Assembly: GCF_049803835.1 (NCBI RefSeq)
Contig: NZ_JBNAGK010000009.1
Location: 124,001-188,000 of the forward strand
Length of the DNA: 64,000 bases
Source: Pacificoceanicola sp049803835
GTDB lineage: Bacteria; Pseudomonadota; Alphaproteobacteria; Rhodobacterales; Rhodobacteraceae
Reading direction: 5' to 3'
In this document: piece by piece, positions 8,672-18,100 of the stretch
Layout of the letters: the number at the start of each line of letters is the position of its first letter
Position numbering within the stretch: the stretch's first letter is position 1
Program-made: the position numbers and the translations under genes
The notes under the pieces: generated by a model
Told to the model about the DNA's origin: nothing
Seen by the model: only the letters and a program-made list of their open reading frames with translations
Database searches by the model: none

Positions 8672-8697
8672 CCGGGCGGTGATTGCCGGGCAGCGCC

Positions 8698-8753
8698 GTA
8701 GGGTGGGTTTTCAACCCACCGCCTGGCCCGGGTGGGTTGAAAACCCACCCTAC
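8698..8753. repeat. nested perfect inverted repeat, REP/BIME-like
   Basis: Two 23-bp arms (8698-8720 and 8731-8753) are perfect reverse complements around a 10-bp GC-rich spacer. Each arm is also a hairpin by itself, with GGTGGGTT and AACCCACC around a 3-base loop. It lies between two convergent genes, so it can also act as a terminator. The element resembles dispersed palindromic repeats carrying the GTAGGGTGGGTT core in many proteobacterial genomes; that identity is from memory. Confidence 0.75.
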
Positions 8754-8760
8754 CCAAATC

Positions 8761-9111
8761 CTACAGCAACGCCATCCGCTCCGCCCGCTCCGGGTCCGGG
8801 AAGGGGCGATACAGGGCGAAATCGGCGTTCAGGATCTGGTCATGCACGGCGCGGTACAGGTTGTCGATTTCCTCGTCCTTCGTCCCAAGCGTTCGGAACG
8901 CCTGGTCCAGCATCGAGAGATCCTGGACCGCGATGTTCAGGAGGAAATCCCGGTGATGCTGCGAAGCGAGGTTCAGCTTCCGCCGGTAGAGTTGCCAGTC
9001 GAGAATGACGCCCTTGGCCTTCAGATGACCCATCCAGTCATCCAGCGCCTTGGCGAATTTCAACGCGACCCCGTCATTCCGCAGGTCGATCGAGCAGGTA
9101 TAGAGATTCAT
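8761..9111 (-). CDS. DUF6614-like small cytoplasmic protein
   Basis: A 116-residue protein starting MNLYTCSIDLRNDGVALKFA. It has no signal peptide or membrane helix and reads as a compact alpha/beta fold like that of small dimeric alpha-beta barrels. Conserved-looking features are WMGHLKAKGVILDWQLYRRKL and FRTLGTKDEEIDNLYRAVH. It looks like the Rhodobacteraceae family called DUF6614, but this is from memory. The start follows GGAGG by 7 bases; an upstream ATG at 9147 is not supported. Function unknown. Confidence 0.75.
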   Translation of the reverse strand: MNLYTCSIDLRNDGVALKFAKALDDWMGHLKAKGVILDWQLYRRKLNLASQHHRDFLLNIAVQDLSMLDQAFRTLGTKDEEIDNLYRAVHDQILNADFALYRPFPDPERAERMALL

Positions 9112-9162
9112 TGGTGATCCTCCGCTGGACGAAGGATGTACACCCAAGAGCTTAAGAAGCGC

Positions 9163-9402
9163 TTATGAGCGCTTCTCGAGCGAATCCGCGATGCGTTCCA
9201 TCGCGACGGCGCTGCGCTCCTGCAAGGTCACCTGCCGTTCCAGAAGCGCGATCTGGCGCTTCTGGTTCTCGGCAAACTGCGTGTTCACGTCGACGATCCG
9301 GGCGGAGTGCGAGGCCGCATTGCGGCCCCTGTAGATGGCGAAGGCGAGCATCGCCACCAGCGCGATTAAAAGGACGAGCAGAATGACGTCCAGCGCCATC
9401 AT
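9163..9402 (-). CDS. small membrane-anchored coiled-coil protein
   Basis: 79 residues: one N-terminal membrane helix (VILLVLLIALVAMLAFAIY) and then a charged heptad-like region (NTQFAENQKRQIALLERQVTLQERSAVAMERIADSLEK), so a membrane-tethered coiled coil facing one compartment. Its ATG overlaps the gyrA stop by 4 bp (ATGA), so it is probably translated by coupling from gyrA mRNA. I do not recognise the family. Coupling to gyrase may be only positional. Confidence 0.7.
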   Translation of the reverse strand: MMALDVILLVLLIALVAMLAFAIYRGRNAASHSARIVDVNTQFAENQKRQIALLERQVTLQERSAVAMERIADSLEKRS

Positions 9403-12128
9403 GCCTCGGCGTCTCCCTCTTCGTCGCCCTGGTCGGCGATCCAGGCCACCGAGACGACTTCCTCGCCCTTGCCGGTGTTGAACACCCTCACGCCGCCCGC
9501 GCTGCGGGAGCGGAAGGAGATGCCGTCGACAGGCACACGGATCGACTGCCCCGTGGAGGTGGCCAGCATGATCTGGTCGTCCATCTCCACCGGGAAGCTC
9601 GCCACGATGTCGCCGCCGCGCATGCTCTTCTCCCAGGCGGTCACACCCTGGCCGCCGCGCCCGCGCACCGGATAGTCATGCGAGGAGGACAGCTTGCCGA
9701 GACCCTTGGCGGTGATCGTCAGGATCAGGTTCTCCGCCGCCGACATCTCGGCATAGCGTTCCTGGCTGAGCGGCGCGTCGGCGTTGCCCTCGTCGTCGCT
9801 CGTCTCGTCTTCGGTCACGCCGGCCATCAGGCGGCGCATCTTGAGGTAGGAGGCCCGCTCGTCGCTCTCCGCCTCGAAATGGCGGATGATCGACATGGAG
9901 ACGACCTTGTCCTCACCCAGCAGACGCACGCCACGCACACCCGTCGAGGAGCGCGAGTTGAAAATCCGCACGTCCGGCACCGGGAAGCGGATGGCGCGAC
10001 CGGAGTTCGTGACCAGCATCACGTCATCGTCCTCGGAACAGATGCGCGCGTCGATCAGGCGGGTGTTCTCGTCCTCGCCCTCGAACTTCATCGCGATCTT
10101 GCCGTTGCGCATGACGTTTGTGAAATCCGACAGCTTGTTGCGCCGCACCGAGCCCTTGGAGGTGGCGAAGACGATCTGCAGATCGTCCCATTCCGCCTCG
10201 TCGCGGTCCACCGGCATGATCGCGGCAACCGAAACGCCCGCCGGGATCGGCAGGATGTTGACGATGGCCTTGCCCTTCGACGTGCGCCCGCCGAGCGGCA
10301 GACGCCAGGTCTTGAGCTTGTAGGCCATGCCGTCCGTGGTGAAGAACAGCAGCTGCGTGTGGGTGTTGGCGACGAAGAGTGTCGTCACCACGTCGTCGTC
10401 CTTCATCGCGCCGCCCGACAGCCCCTTGCCGCCGCGCTTCTGCGCCCGGAAATCGGCCAGCGCCGTCCGCTTGATCCAGCCGCCGGCGGTGACGGTCACA
10501 ACCATCTCTTCGCGCTCGATCAGGTCCTCGTCGTCCATGTCGCCGGCCCAGTCGACGATCTCCGTCCGGCGCGGCACGGCGTAGCTTTCACGGATTTCCC
10601 GCATCTCGTTCGAGATGATCTCCATGATCCGCTCGCGGCTCGACAGGATGTCGAGGTAGTCCTTGATCTTGGCCGCCAGTTCTTCGAGCTCGTCCGTGAC
10701 TTCCTTGACGCCCAGTTGCGTAAGGCGTTGCAGGCGCAGGTCGAGGATGGCGCGGGCCTGCGTTTCCGACAGGTTGTAGGTGCCGTCCTCGTTGGCCTTG
10801 TGGGTCGGATCGTCGATCAGCGCGATGTAGGGCAGGATTTCCGCCGCGGGCCAGCGGCGCTCCATCAGCCGTTCGCGGGCTTCGGTGGCATCGGCGGAGG
10901 AGCGGATGGTGCGGACCACCTCGTCCACGTTCGAGACCGCCACGGCGAGGCCGCAGAGGATGTGCGAACGCTCCCGGGCCTTGCGCAGCAGGTAGGCGGT
11001 GCGGCGGGCGACGACATCCTCGCGGAAGTCGATGAAGGCGGAGAGGAAGGCCCGCAGGGTCAGTTGCTCCGGTTTGCCGCCATTCAGCGCCAGCATGTTG
11101 CACCCGAACGAGGTCTGCATCGGGGTGAATCGGAACAGCTGGTTCAGCACCACCTCGCCGGTGGCGTCGCGCTTGAGCTCGATCACCACGCGCACGCCGT
11201 CGCGGTCGGACTCGTCCTGCACATGGGCGATGCCCTCGATCTTCTTGTCGCGGGCCGCCTCGGCGATGCGCTCGATCATCGTCGCCTTGTTCACCTGGTA
11301 GGGGATCTCGTCGATGATGATGGCGAAGCGGTCCTTGCGGATTTCCTCGATGCGGGTCTTGGCGCGGATGATGACCGAACCGCGCCCTTCAAGGTAGGCC
11401 TTGCGCGCGCCGGAGCGGCCAAGGATCACGCCGCCGGTGGGGAAGTCCGGGGCGGGGATGTACTGGATCAGGTCCTCGGACGACAGGTCCGGGTTCTCCA
11501 TCAGCGCCAGCGTCGCGTCGATCACCTCACCAAGGTTGTGCGGCGGGATGCGCGTTGCCATGCCGACCGCGATACCCTCCGCGCCGTTGACCAACACGTT
11601 GGGGTAGCGGGCGGGCAGGACCGTCGGCTCCATGCGCTCGTTGGCGTAGTTCGGGACGAAATCGACGGTCTCCTTGTCGATGTCCTCGAGCAGCGCCTCG
11701 GCGCATTTCTGCAGCCGACTCTCGGTGTAACGATAGGCGGCGGGCGGATCGCCGTCCATGGAGCCGAAGTTGCCCTGACCGTCGATCAGCGGCAGCGACA
11801 TGGAAAAGTCCTGCGCCATGCGCACCAGCGCGTCATAGACCGCCGAGTCGCCATGCGGGTGGTAGCGGCCCATGACATCGCCCACCGCCGTCGCGCATTT
11901 GCGATAGGGCTTGGCGCGGGTCTGGCCGTTCTCCCAGAGCGTATAAAGGATGCGCCGGTGCACAGGTTTTAACCCATCCCGAAGATCGGGAATCGCCCGG
12001 CTCACGATCACGCTCATGGCGTAATCGAGATAGCTGTTCTTCATCTCGTTTTCGATCGAGATCGAAGGCCCGCTGGGGACGGGACGATTTTCTTCTTCGT
12101 TTTCAGGAGTTTCGGGCGTATCGCTCAC
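9399..12128 (-). CDS. gyrA: DNA gyrase subunit A
   Basis: Breakage-reunion subunit of gyrase, 909 residues. The catalytic tyrosine is Tyr134 in AAYRYTESRL. The quinolone-resistance region HPHGDSAVYDALVRMAQDFS has Ser95 and Asp99 at the positions of E. coli Ser83 and Asp87, so it looks susceptible-type. The GyrA box in the C-terminal beta-pinwheel is QKRGGKGLSGG, which argues for GyrA over ParC. Translation appears to begin at a GTG (12128) with only a weak CAGG site upstream. An acidic extension (about 20 residues) precedes the conserved core. A coupled membrane gene follows. Confidence 0.96.
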   Translation of the reverse strand: MSDTPETPENEEENRPVPSGPSISIENEMKNSYLDYAMSVIVSRAIPDLRDGLKPVHRRILYTLWENGQTRAKPYRKCATAVGDVMGRYHPHGDSAVYDALVRMAQDFSMSLPLIDGQGNFGSMDGDPPAAYRYTESRLQKCAEALLEDIDKETVDFVPNYANERMEPTVLPARYPNVLVNGAEGIAVGMATRIPPHNLGEVIDATLALMENPDLSSEDLIQYIPAPDFPTGGVILGRSGARKAYLEGRGSVIIRAKTRIEEIRKDRFAIIIDEIPYQVNKATMIERIAEAARDKKIEGIAHVQDESDRDGVRVVIELKRDATGEVVLNQLFRFTPMQTSFGCNMLALNGGKPEQLTLRAFLSAFIDFREDVVARRTAYLLRKARERSHILCGLAVAVSNVDEVVRTIRSSADATEARERLMERRWPAAEILPYIALIDDPTHKANEDGTYNLSETQARAILDLRLQRLTQLGVKEVTDELEELAAKIKDYLDILSSRERIMEIISNEMREIRESYAVPRRTEIVDWAGDMDDEDLIEREEMVVTVTAGGWIKRTALADFRAQKRGGKGLSGGAMKDDDVVTTLFVANTHTQLLFFTTDGMAYKLKTWRLPLGGRTSKGKAIVNILPIPAGVSVAAIMPVDRDEAEWDDLQIVFATSKGSVRRNKLSDFTNVMRNGKIAMKFEGEDENTRLIDARICSEDDDVMLVTNSGRAIRFPVPDVRIFNSRSSTGVRGVRLLGEDKVVSMSIIRHFEAESDERASYLKMRRLMAGVTEDETSDDEGNADAPLSQERYAEMSAAENLILTITAKGLGKLSSSHDYPVRGRGGQGVTAWEKSMRGGDIVASFPVEMDDQIMLATSTGQSIRVPVDGISFRSRSAGGVRVFNTGKGEEVVSVAWIADQGDEEGDAEA

Positions 12129-12326
12129 GAGGGGGGCCTGTCTGTTCTGGTGCTATATCTTGTTGGCGCAGGTTATACCCCGGACTAGGGATAGGGTGCA
12201 ATGCCGCTGGCGACCCGGGTTTTGGCAGCCGGGCAGAGAGGCTGCTAACATACTGTTTTCATTGAAAAGTAAGGAATCGCGCGGCAAGCTTGTTTCACGG
12301 CAACAAGAAACGTTCGAGGCACTGCG

Positions 12327-12611
12327 ATGCAGGAAAGTGAAACCGAGCTGATGCTCAAGGGCTACGGGCTGACCACGGCTGAATTCTTCTACCACATGCC
12401 CGATTACACCCATGTTCTGAACACGTTCATCTGGCAGGACTACGATCTCGCCCCGGATCATCCGCGGCTGTTCAAATTCATCGAGTTCTGGCAGGACGAA
12501 ATCGAAGGCCCGCTGCACTCGGTCCGCTTCACCCACCGCAAGATGATCTCCCCCGGAGAATGGCGGCACGTGGTGGGGGAATTCACCTACGGCAAGGGCA
12601 AGTATCACTGA
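12327..12611 (+). CDS. usg: Usg family protein
   Basis: A 94-residue protein matching the alphaproteobacterial Usg family: LMLKGYGLTTAEFFYHMPDY, then FIWQDYDLAPDHPRLFKFIEFW, then GPLHSVRFTHRKMISPGEWR. GAGG lies 7 bases before the ATG. It is divergent from gyrA, with a 198-bp shared region. The family is widespread in the class, but its molecular role is not established. No membrane segment or signal is seen. Confidence 0.9.
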   Translation: MQESETELMLKGYGLTTAEFFYHMPDYTHVLNTFIWQDYDLAPDHPRLFKFIEFWQDEIEGPLHSVRFTHRKMISPGEWRHVVGEFTYGKGKYH

Positions 12612-12618
12612 GCGGTTT

Positions 12619-12661
12619 CGTCCAGCTTGCGCTGGACGACCGGCGCGCCCCTGCGGGGCGC
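12619..12661 (+). repeat. two adjacent perfect hairpins downstream of usg
   Basis: CGTCCAGC-TTGC-GCTGGACG (12619-12638) has an 8-bp stem and a TTGC loop. GCGCCCC-TGC-GGGGCGC (12645-12661) has a 7-bp stem. There is no T run, so this is not a classic terminator. The first hairpin shares its TTGC loop with one at 52257-52278, which also sits just after a gene and is also followed by a GCGCCC hairpin, suggesting a dispersed gene-end element. Confidence 0.5.
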
Positions 12662-12739
12662 ACTTCGGGGCTTCGCTTCGGCCCGGAATAGTCGAGGCAT
12701 CTGGAAAAGCGGGTGCGTTCTTGCTGGACGGCCGTCAGG

Positions 12740-13294
12740 TCAGGGAATGATCCGCGTGTACTTCACGCCTTCGAGCGAGGCGCTGACGCGCAGGCCGGAT
12801 TGGCCGAAGATCACCGCGATGACCGGCGCGAGGGAGGTGGTGGTCTCCGCCGACAGGGTCTCACCCTTCGCCGGAGTGGCGTAGAGGATGTTGGCCCCTC
12901 CGGCGTAGCCCGGGGAGCGGCGGAAGGTTTCCAGCGCGTCCTGCGTCATGAAGAACAGCACATGGGCGTATTGCTGTGCGCCGATCTGCAGACCGCCGGA
13001 GGCTTTGGTCACCGAATAATAATCCACCGTCGCGCCGCCGACCCGCAGGGCACCGCGCCCGTAGCCGCCGCCAAGACCGAGACCGGCCTCCGTGACCAGC
13101 GGCATGATCAGCATTCCGGTCGACTTCGCGGCAAGGTCGCGGGTGCCGGGGTAATCCGCGTAGAGCTGGTTCAGCGTGCTGTCGACGCGGGCGTCGATGG
13201 TGGCCGGGCCGCGTCCGCCAATGCCATTGCCGCAGGCAGCCAGAAGGGGCAGGGCGCCAAGCCCCAGGATGGTCGTGCGTCGGGAAAGGGTCAT
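12740..13294 (-). CDS. SYLF/YSC84-domain lipoprotein
   Basis: Predicted lipoprotein of 184 residues. The twin-arginine-like n-region MTLSRRTTILGLGALPLLAAC ends in a lipobox (LLAAC), so Cys21 would be lipidated. The mature part has the SYLF (YSC84) pattern: TKSTGMLIMPLVTEAGLGLGGGYGRGAL and VTKASGGLQIGAQQYAHVLFFMT. In bacteria the domain is found in envelope lipoproteins of poorly known function, with lipid binding proposed. The start is uncertain: ATG at 13321 is also in frame, and neither has a strong Shine-Dalgarno sequence. Confidence 0.82.
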   Translation of the reverse strand: MTLSRRTTILGLGALPLLAACGNGIGGRGPATIDARVDSTLNQLYADYPGTRDLAAKSTGMLIMPLVTEAGLGLGGGYGRGALRVGGATVDYYSVTKASGGLQIGAQQYAHVLFFMTQDALETFRRSPGYAGGANILYATPAKGETLSAETTTSLAPVIAVIFGQSGLRVSASLEGVKYTRIIP

Positions 13295-13485
13295 CTCACT
13301 GCTCGTTTCTTGATGTTGCATCGCCTCTCGTCCGGCTGTGCCGCCGGTTGGGCGCAACTATAGGCGGGAGGGCGCCGGTTGTCACCACATTGCGTGGACC
13401 TTGCGCGGGAATGCGCTAGGCACGGCCATTCCAAATGCTCACAAAGAGGTCCGACCGACGTCCTTTCACGCCATGGCCTGCCGCC

Positions 13486-14484
13486 TCAGCCGTTCAGCAG
13501 CCGCGCCGCCGCCGGGGCGAAATAGGTCAGAACGCCGTCGCATCCGGCGCGTTTGAAGGCCATCAGGCTCTCCATCATCACCTTCTCGCCGTCGACCCAG
13601 CCGCGCTCGCCCGCGCCCGCCAGCATCGCGTATTCGCCGGAGACCTGATAGGCAAAGGTCGGCGCGCCGAACATCTCCTTGGCCCGGCGGCAGATGTCGA
13701 GATAGGGCATGCCCGGCTTGACCATGACCATATCCGCGCCTTCGGAAAGGTCGCGGTGGATCAGCCGCATGGCCTCGTCGGAATTGCCCGGGTCCTGCTG
13801 GTAGGTCTTCTTGTCGCCCTTCAAAGCGCCCGAAGCACCCACCGCATCGCGGAACGGGCCGTAAAACGCACTCGCATACTTCGCGGCGTAGCTCAGCAAC
13901 AGGACGTTCTGATGTCCTGCGGCCTCAAGGGCGCTGCGCAGGGCGCCGATCCGGCCGTCCATCATGTCGGATGGCCCGATGATGTCCGCGCCTGCGTCCG
14001 CCTGGGACAGCGCCTGCTTTACCAGGGCCTCCACCGTGCGGTCGTTCACGATCTCGCCATTCTCGACAAACCCGTCATGGCCATTGATGTTGTAGGGGTC
14101 GAGCGCCACGTCGGTCATCACTGCCATGTCCGGCACCGCCGTCTTGATCGCCCGCGTGGCACGGTTCGACAGGTTCTCCGGGTTCCAGGCCTCCGCACAA
14201 TCCTCGGTCTTCAACGCGGGATCGGTGTAGGGAAACAGGCAGATCGCAGGGATACCGAGCGCATGGGCCTCCTGCGCCGCCTCGACCACCTTGTCGACAG
14301 ACAGCCGGTTCACCCCCGGCATCGAGTGGATCGGCTCGACGATGCCGGTCCCATCCCGCACGAAGACCGGCCAGATGAAATCGGCCGGAGATAGTGTGGT
14401 CTCCTGCACCAGCGCCCGAATGGCAGGGGTGCGGCGCAGGCGGCGCAGGCGTGTGGCAGGAAAAGCGGCAATTGTCGGCTTCAT
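13486..14484 (-). CDS. hemB: porphobilinogen synthase (5-aminolevulinate dehydratase)
   Basis: Condenses two 5-aminolevulinate molecules to porphobilinogen in heme synthesis. The 332-residue protein carries both Schiff-base lysines, in SYAAKYASAFYGPFRDA and MVMVKPGMPYLD, and the opening RRLRRTPAIRALVQET typical of the family. The metal-site segment MTDVALDPYNINGHDG lacks the cysteine cluster of zinc-dependent forms, so a magnesium-type enzyme is likely. AAGGA lies 9 bases upstream of the chosen ATG; the upstream start at 14541 is not supported. Confidence 0.95.
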   Translation of the reverse strand: MKPTIAAFPATRLRRLRRTPAIRALVQETTLSPADFIWPVFVRDGTGIVEPIHSMPGVNRLSVDKVVEAAQEAHALGIPAICLFPYTDPALKTEDCAEAWNPENLSNRATRAIKTAVPDMAVMTDVALDPYNINGHDGFVENGEIVNDRTVEALVKQALSQADAGADIIGPSDMMDGRIGALRSALEAAGHQNVLLLSYAAKYASAFYGPFRDAVGASGALKGDKKTYQQDPGNSDEAMRLIHRDLSEGADMVMVKPGMPYLDICRRAKEMFGAPTFAYQVSGEYAMLAGAGERGWVDGEKVMMESLMAFKRAGCDGVLTYFAPAAARLLNG

Positions 14485-14593
14485 GGGGCTTGGTCCTTGT
14501 AAACGCGCTTCTTGGGTGGCATGGAAAGACCGCTCCCACAAGACCCGCGCAGCGCATTTTCCGCGTCGCGGCCCATGCAGAAAGACTCATCGC

Positions 14594-15118
14594 TTGGACT
14601 GGTACAGCACCGTTTTCGAAGTCATCGACATGCGCTCCTTCTCGAACCTGTGGTTCTGGATCGTGCTGGCGGTGACCTGGTCCTCGGCCTCGCATTGGGT
14701 TCTGGGCGTGCCCTTCGACATGGTGGCGCGGGCGCGTCGGCAGGGCGGGCAGGCGGAACAGGACCTCGAAGACCTCGTGCGGATCAACACCAACCGCCTG
14801 ATCTTCATCGCGGACGAGGCCGGTCTCTGGATCACCGCCATCGGCTCGGCACTGCTCACCGGGCTGGCCGTGCTCGGCATCGGGTATGACATCGAAATCG
14901 CCCAGGCGATTTTCCTGCTGGCTTTCCCGATGACGCTTGTGGGGCTGCTCAGCCTGCATTCCTCGCGCAAGATCCAGGCGGGCGAGGGCGAGGGCGAGGC
15001 GCTCTGGCGGCGCCTGCGCATCCACCGCACCATCACCCAGTTCATCGGCATGGCCTCGATCTTCTGCACCGCGCTCTGGGGCATGTATCAGAACCTCTCG
15101 CAGCACATCCTGCACTGA
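14594..15118 (+). CDS. conserved Rhodobacteraceae membrane protein
   Basis: About 174 residues with roughly four membrane helices: one near FWIVLAVTWSSASHWVLG, two in the middle (LWITAIGSALLTGLAVLGIG; IFLLAFPMTLVGLLSL), and one at the end (TQFIGMASIFCTALWGM). The middle loop is charged. Homologues are sometimes labelled a SufBCD-complex component, but nothing here supports that and no suf gene is nearby. I place the start at a TTG (14594) because related proteins begin with a DWYSTVFEVIDMRSFSN-like segment; the ATG at 14630 is the alternative. Confidence 0.7.
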   Translation: MDWYSTVFEVIDMRSFSNLWFWIVLAVTWSSASHWVLGVPFDMVARARRQGGQAEQDLEDLVRINTNRLIFIADEAGLWITAIGSALLTGLAVLGIGYDIEIAQAIFLLAFPMTLVGLLSLHSSRKIQAGEGEGEALWRRLRIHRTITQFIGMASIFCTALWGMYQNLSQHILH

Positions 15119-15166
15119 GCCTTTCCGCCATTGACCTGCGCCCCCGCGCGGGCCATTTCAGGCGCC

Positions 15167-18100
15167 ATGGCACAGAACAGCATCACCATTGGCGGCGCCC
15201 CCGAGGGCTTTGACGCAACCCTCCTGCTTCGGGAGATGGACAGGGCCGACGGGCCGGTGATCCACGTGGCCCGCGATGACAAGCGGCTGGCGGCGATGCA
15301 GGCGGCGCTCGCCTTCTTCGCGCCGGACGTGCCGGTGATGAGCTTTCCCGCCTGGGACTGCCTGCCCTATGACCGGGTTTCGCCGCATGCAGACATCTCC
15401 GCCGCGCGGATGGCGACGCTGGCCGGCCTCGTGCACGGGATGCCGGGGCGGTACATCCTGCTGACCACCCTGTCGGCCGCCGCGCAGTATCTTCCGGCGC
15501 GTGACGTGCTGAAGCAGGCGGCCTTCGCGGCGCGGGTCGGCGAGCGCGTCAATGAAGAGGACCTGCGCAATTTCCTGGTCCGCATGGGCTTTTCCCAGTC
15601 GCCCACGGTCATGGAACCGGGCGATTACGCCATTCGCGGCGGCATCATCGACATCTTCCCGCCGGGTCATGGCGGTCCGGTCCGGCTCGACTTCTTCGGC
15701 GACATCCTCGATGGCGCCCGACGCTTCGATCCGGAGACGCAGAGGACCACGCAAACCCTTGACGTGATTGAACTTGCGCCGGTCTCCGAGGTCATCCTCG
15801 ACGAGGCGGCCATCACCCGGTTCCGGCAAAACTACCGCATCGAATTCGGCGCGGCGGGCACTGACGATCCGCTTTACGAAGCGGTCAGCGCCGGGCGCAA
15901 GCACGCGGGAATCGAGCATTGGCTCCCGTTCTTCCACGAGCGTCTGGAAACGCTGTTCGACTACCTGCCCGGCGCGCCCGTGGTCATGGACGACCAGCTT
16001 ACCCCGGCGCGGTTGGCGCGGTGGGACGGCATTGCCGACCAATACGAGACCCGGCGCATCGCCATGTCCCAGAAAAAGACAATGGGCAGCAGCGTTTACA
16101 AGCCGATCCCGCCGGATCAGCTGTATCTGGACGACGCCGCCTGGACCCGCGCCCTTGGCGACCGGCGTTCGGTGCAGTTGCACCCGCTGCCGCAGGCGAG
16201 CGGCCCCGGTGTCACGGACGCGGGCGGGCGCATCGGGCGCAATTTCGCGCCGGAACGCCAGCAGGAATCCCTGAGCCTTTTCGGGGCCTTGGCGACGCAT
16301 GTGAAAGCGAAGATGCAGGACGGCCCGGTTGTCATCGCGTCCTATTCCGAAGGGGCGCGGGAGCGCCTGACCGGGCTGATCGAGGACGAGGGACTGGCCG
16401 AAGTCATCCCGATCCGCGACGGCACCCGGATCGGCAAACGCGGTCTGCATCTCGCGATCTGGGCGCTGGAAGCGGGGTTCGAGGCGCCGTGGGAGACGGC
16501 GCCCGGCGGCGGCAAGGGCAAGCTCACGGTCATTTCCGAGCAGGATGTTCTCGGCGACCGTCTCATCCGCCAGCCGAAGAAGAAACGCCGCGCTGAGAAT
16601 TTCCTGACCGAGGCGCAGAGCCTGACGCCGGGTGACCTCGTGGTGCATGTGGACCACGGCATCGGGCGGTATCAGGGGCTTGAGGTGGTGCAGGCGCTGG
16701 GGGCGGCGCATGAATGTCTTCTGCTGGAATATGCAGAAAACGCAAAGCTTTACCTCCCGGTCGAGAATATCGAACTGCTGTCGAAATACGGCCATGAAGA
16801 GGGGCTCCTGGACCGTCTCGGCGGTGGGGCGTGGCAGGCCAAGAAGGCAAAGCTGAAGCAGCGTATCCGCGAGATGGCCGACAAGCTGATCCGCATCGCG
16901 GCAGAGCGGGCGCTGCGCAAGGCCCCGATCATGGACCCGCCGCCGGGGGCCTACGAGAGCTTTGCTGCCCGCTTCCCGTACCAGGAGACGGACGATCAGC
17001 TGACGGCAATTTCGGACGTGATGACCGACATGCACTCGGGCCAGCCGATGGACCGGCTGGTCTGCGGCGACGTGGGCTTCGGCAAGACCGAGGTGGCGAT
17101 GCGAGCGGCCTTCGTTGCGGCGATGAGCGGCGTGCAGGTGGCGGTGATCGCCCCGACGACGTTGCTGGCGCGGCAGCATTACAAGTCATTTGCTGAACGA
17201 TTCCGGGGATTTCCGGTACAGGTTGCGCCCCTGTCCCGGTTCGTTGGAGCAAAGCAGGCGGCCCTGACCCGCGACGGAATCGCCAAGGGGACGGTGGATA
17301 TTGCCGTGGGCACCCATGCGCTTCTGGCGAAGGGGATCCGGTTCCAGAACCTCGGTTTGCTCATCATCGACGAGGAGCAGCACTTCGGCGTGCAGCACAA
17401 GGAGCGCCTGAAACAGCTGCGCTCCGATGTGCATGTCCTGACCCTGACCGCGACGCCGATCCCGAGGACGCTGCAACTCTCCCTGACCGGGGTGCGCGAC
17501 CTGTCAATCATCGGCACGCCCCCTGTGGACCGGTTGGCGATCCGGACCTATGTGAGTGAGTTCGATCCGGTCACCATACGCGAGGCGCTGCTGCGGGAGC
17601 ATTACCGCGGCGGGCAGTCCTTCTACGTCGTGCCGCGCATAGCCGATCTGCCTGAAATAGAAGAGTTTTTGCGCGAACAGGTGCCGGAAGTGACCTATGT
17701 CGTCGCCCATGGCCAGATGGCGGCGGGGGAACTCGACGACCGGATGAACGCCTTTTACGACGGCAAGTATGACGTGTTGCTGGCGACGACCATCGTGGAA
17801 TCGGGCCTCGATATTCCGACGGCGAACACGATGGTGGTGCACCGTGCGGACATGTTTGGTCTGAGCCAGCTTTACCAGATCCGGGGGCGGGTCGGGCGGT
17901 CGAAGACACGGGCTTATGCGTATCTGACGACGAAACCGCGGGCGAAACTGACGGTGACTGCGGAGAAACGGCTTAGGGTTCTGGGCAGTCTCGACACGCT
18001 GGGAGCCGGATTTAACCTTGCATCTCAAGACCTTGACATACGCGGAGCGGGGAACCTCCTGGGGGAGGAGCAGTCCGGGCAGATGCGGGATGTGGGGTAT

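Noticed and set aside
9678..11972. Long plus-strand frame opposite gyrA
   Set aside because: Shadow of gyrA; its translation is repetitive in H, R, D and V with no domain.
15158..17179. Long minus-strand frame opposite mfd
   Set aside because: Shadow of mfd with no start signal or motif.
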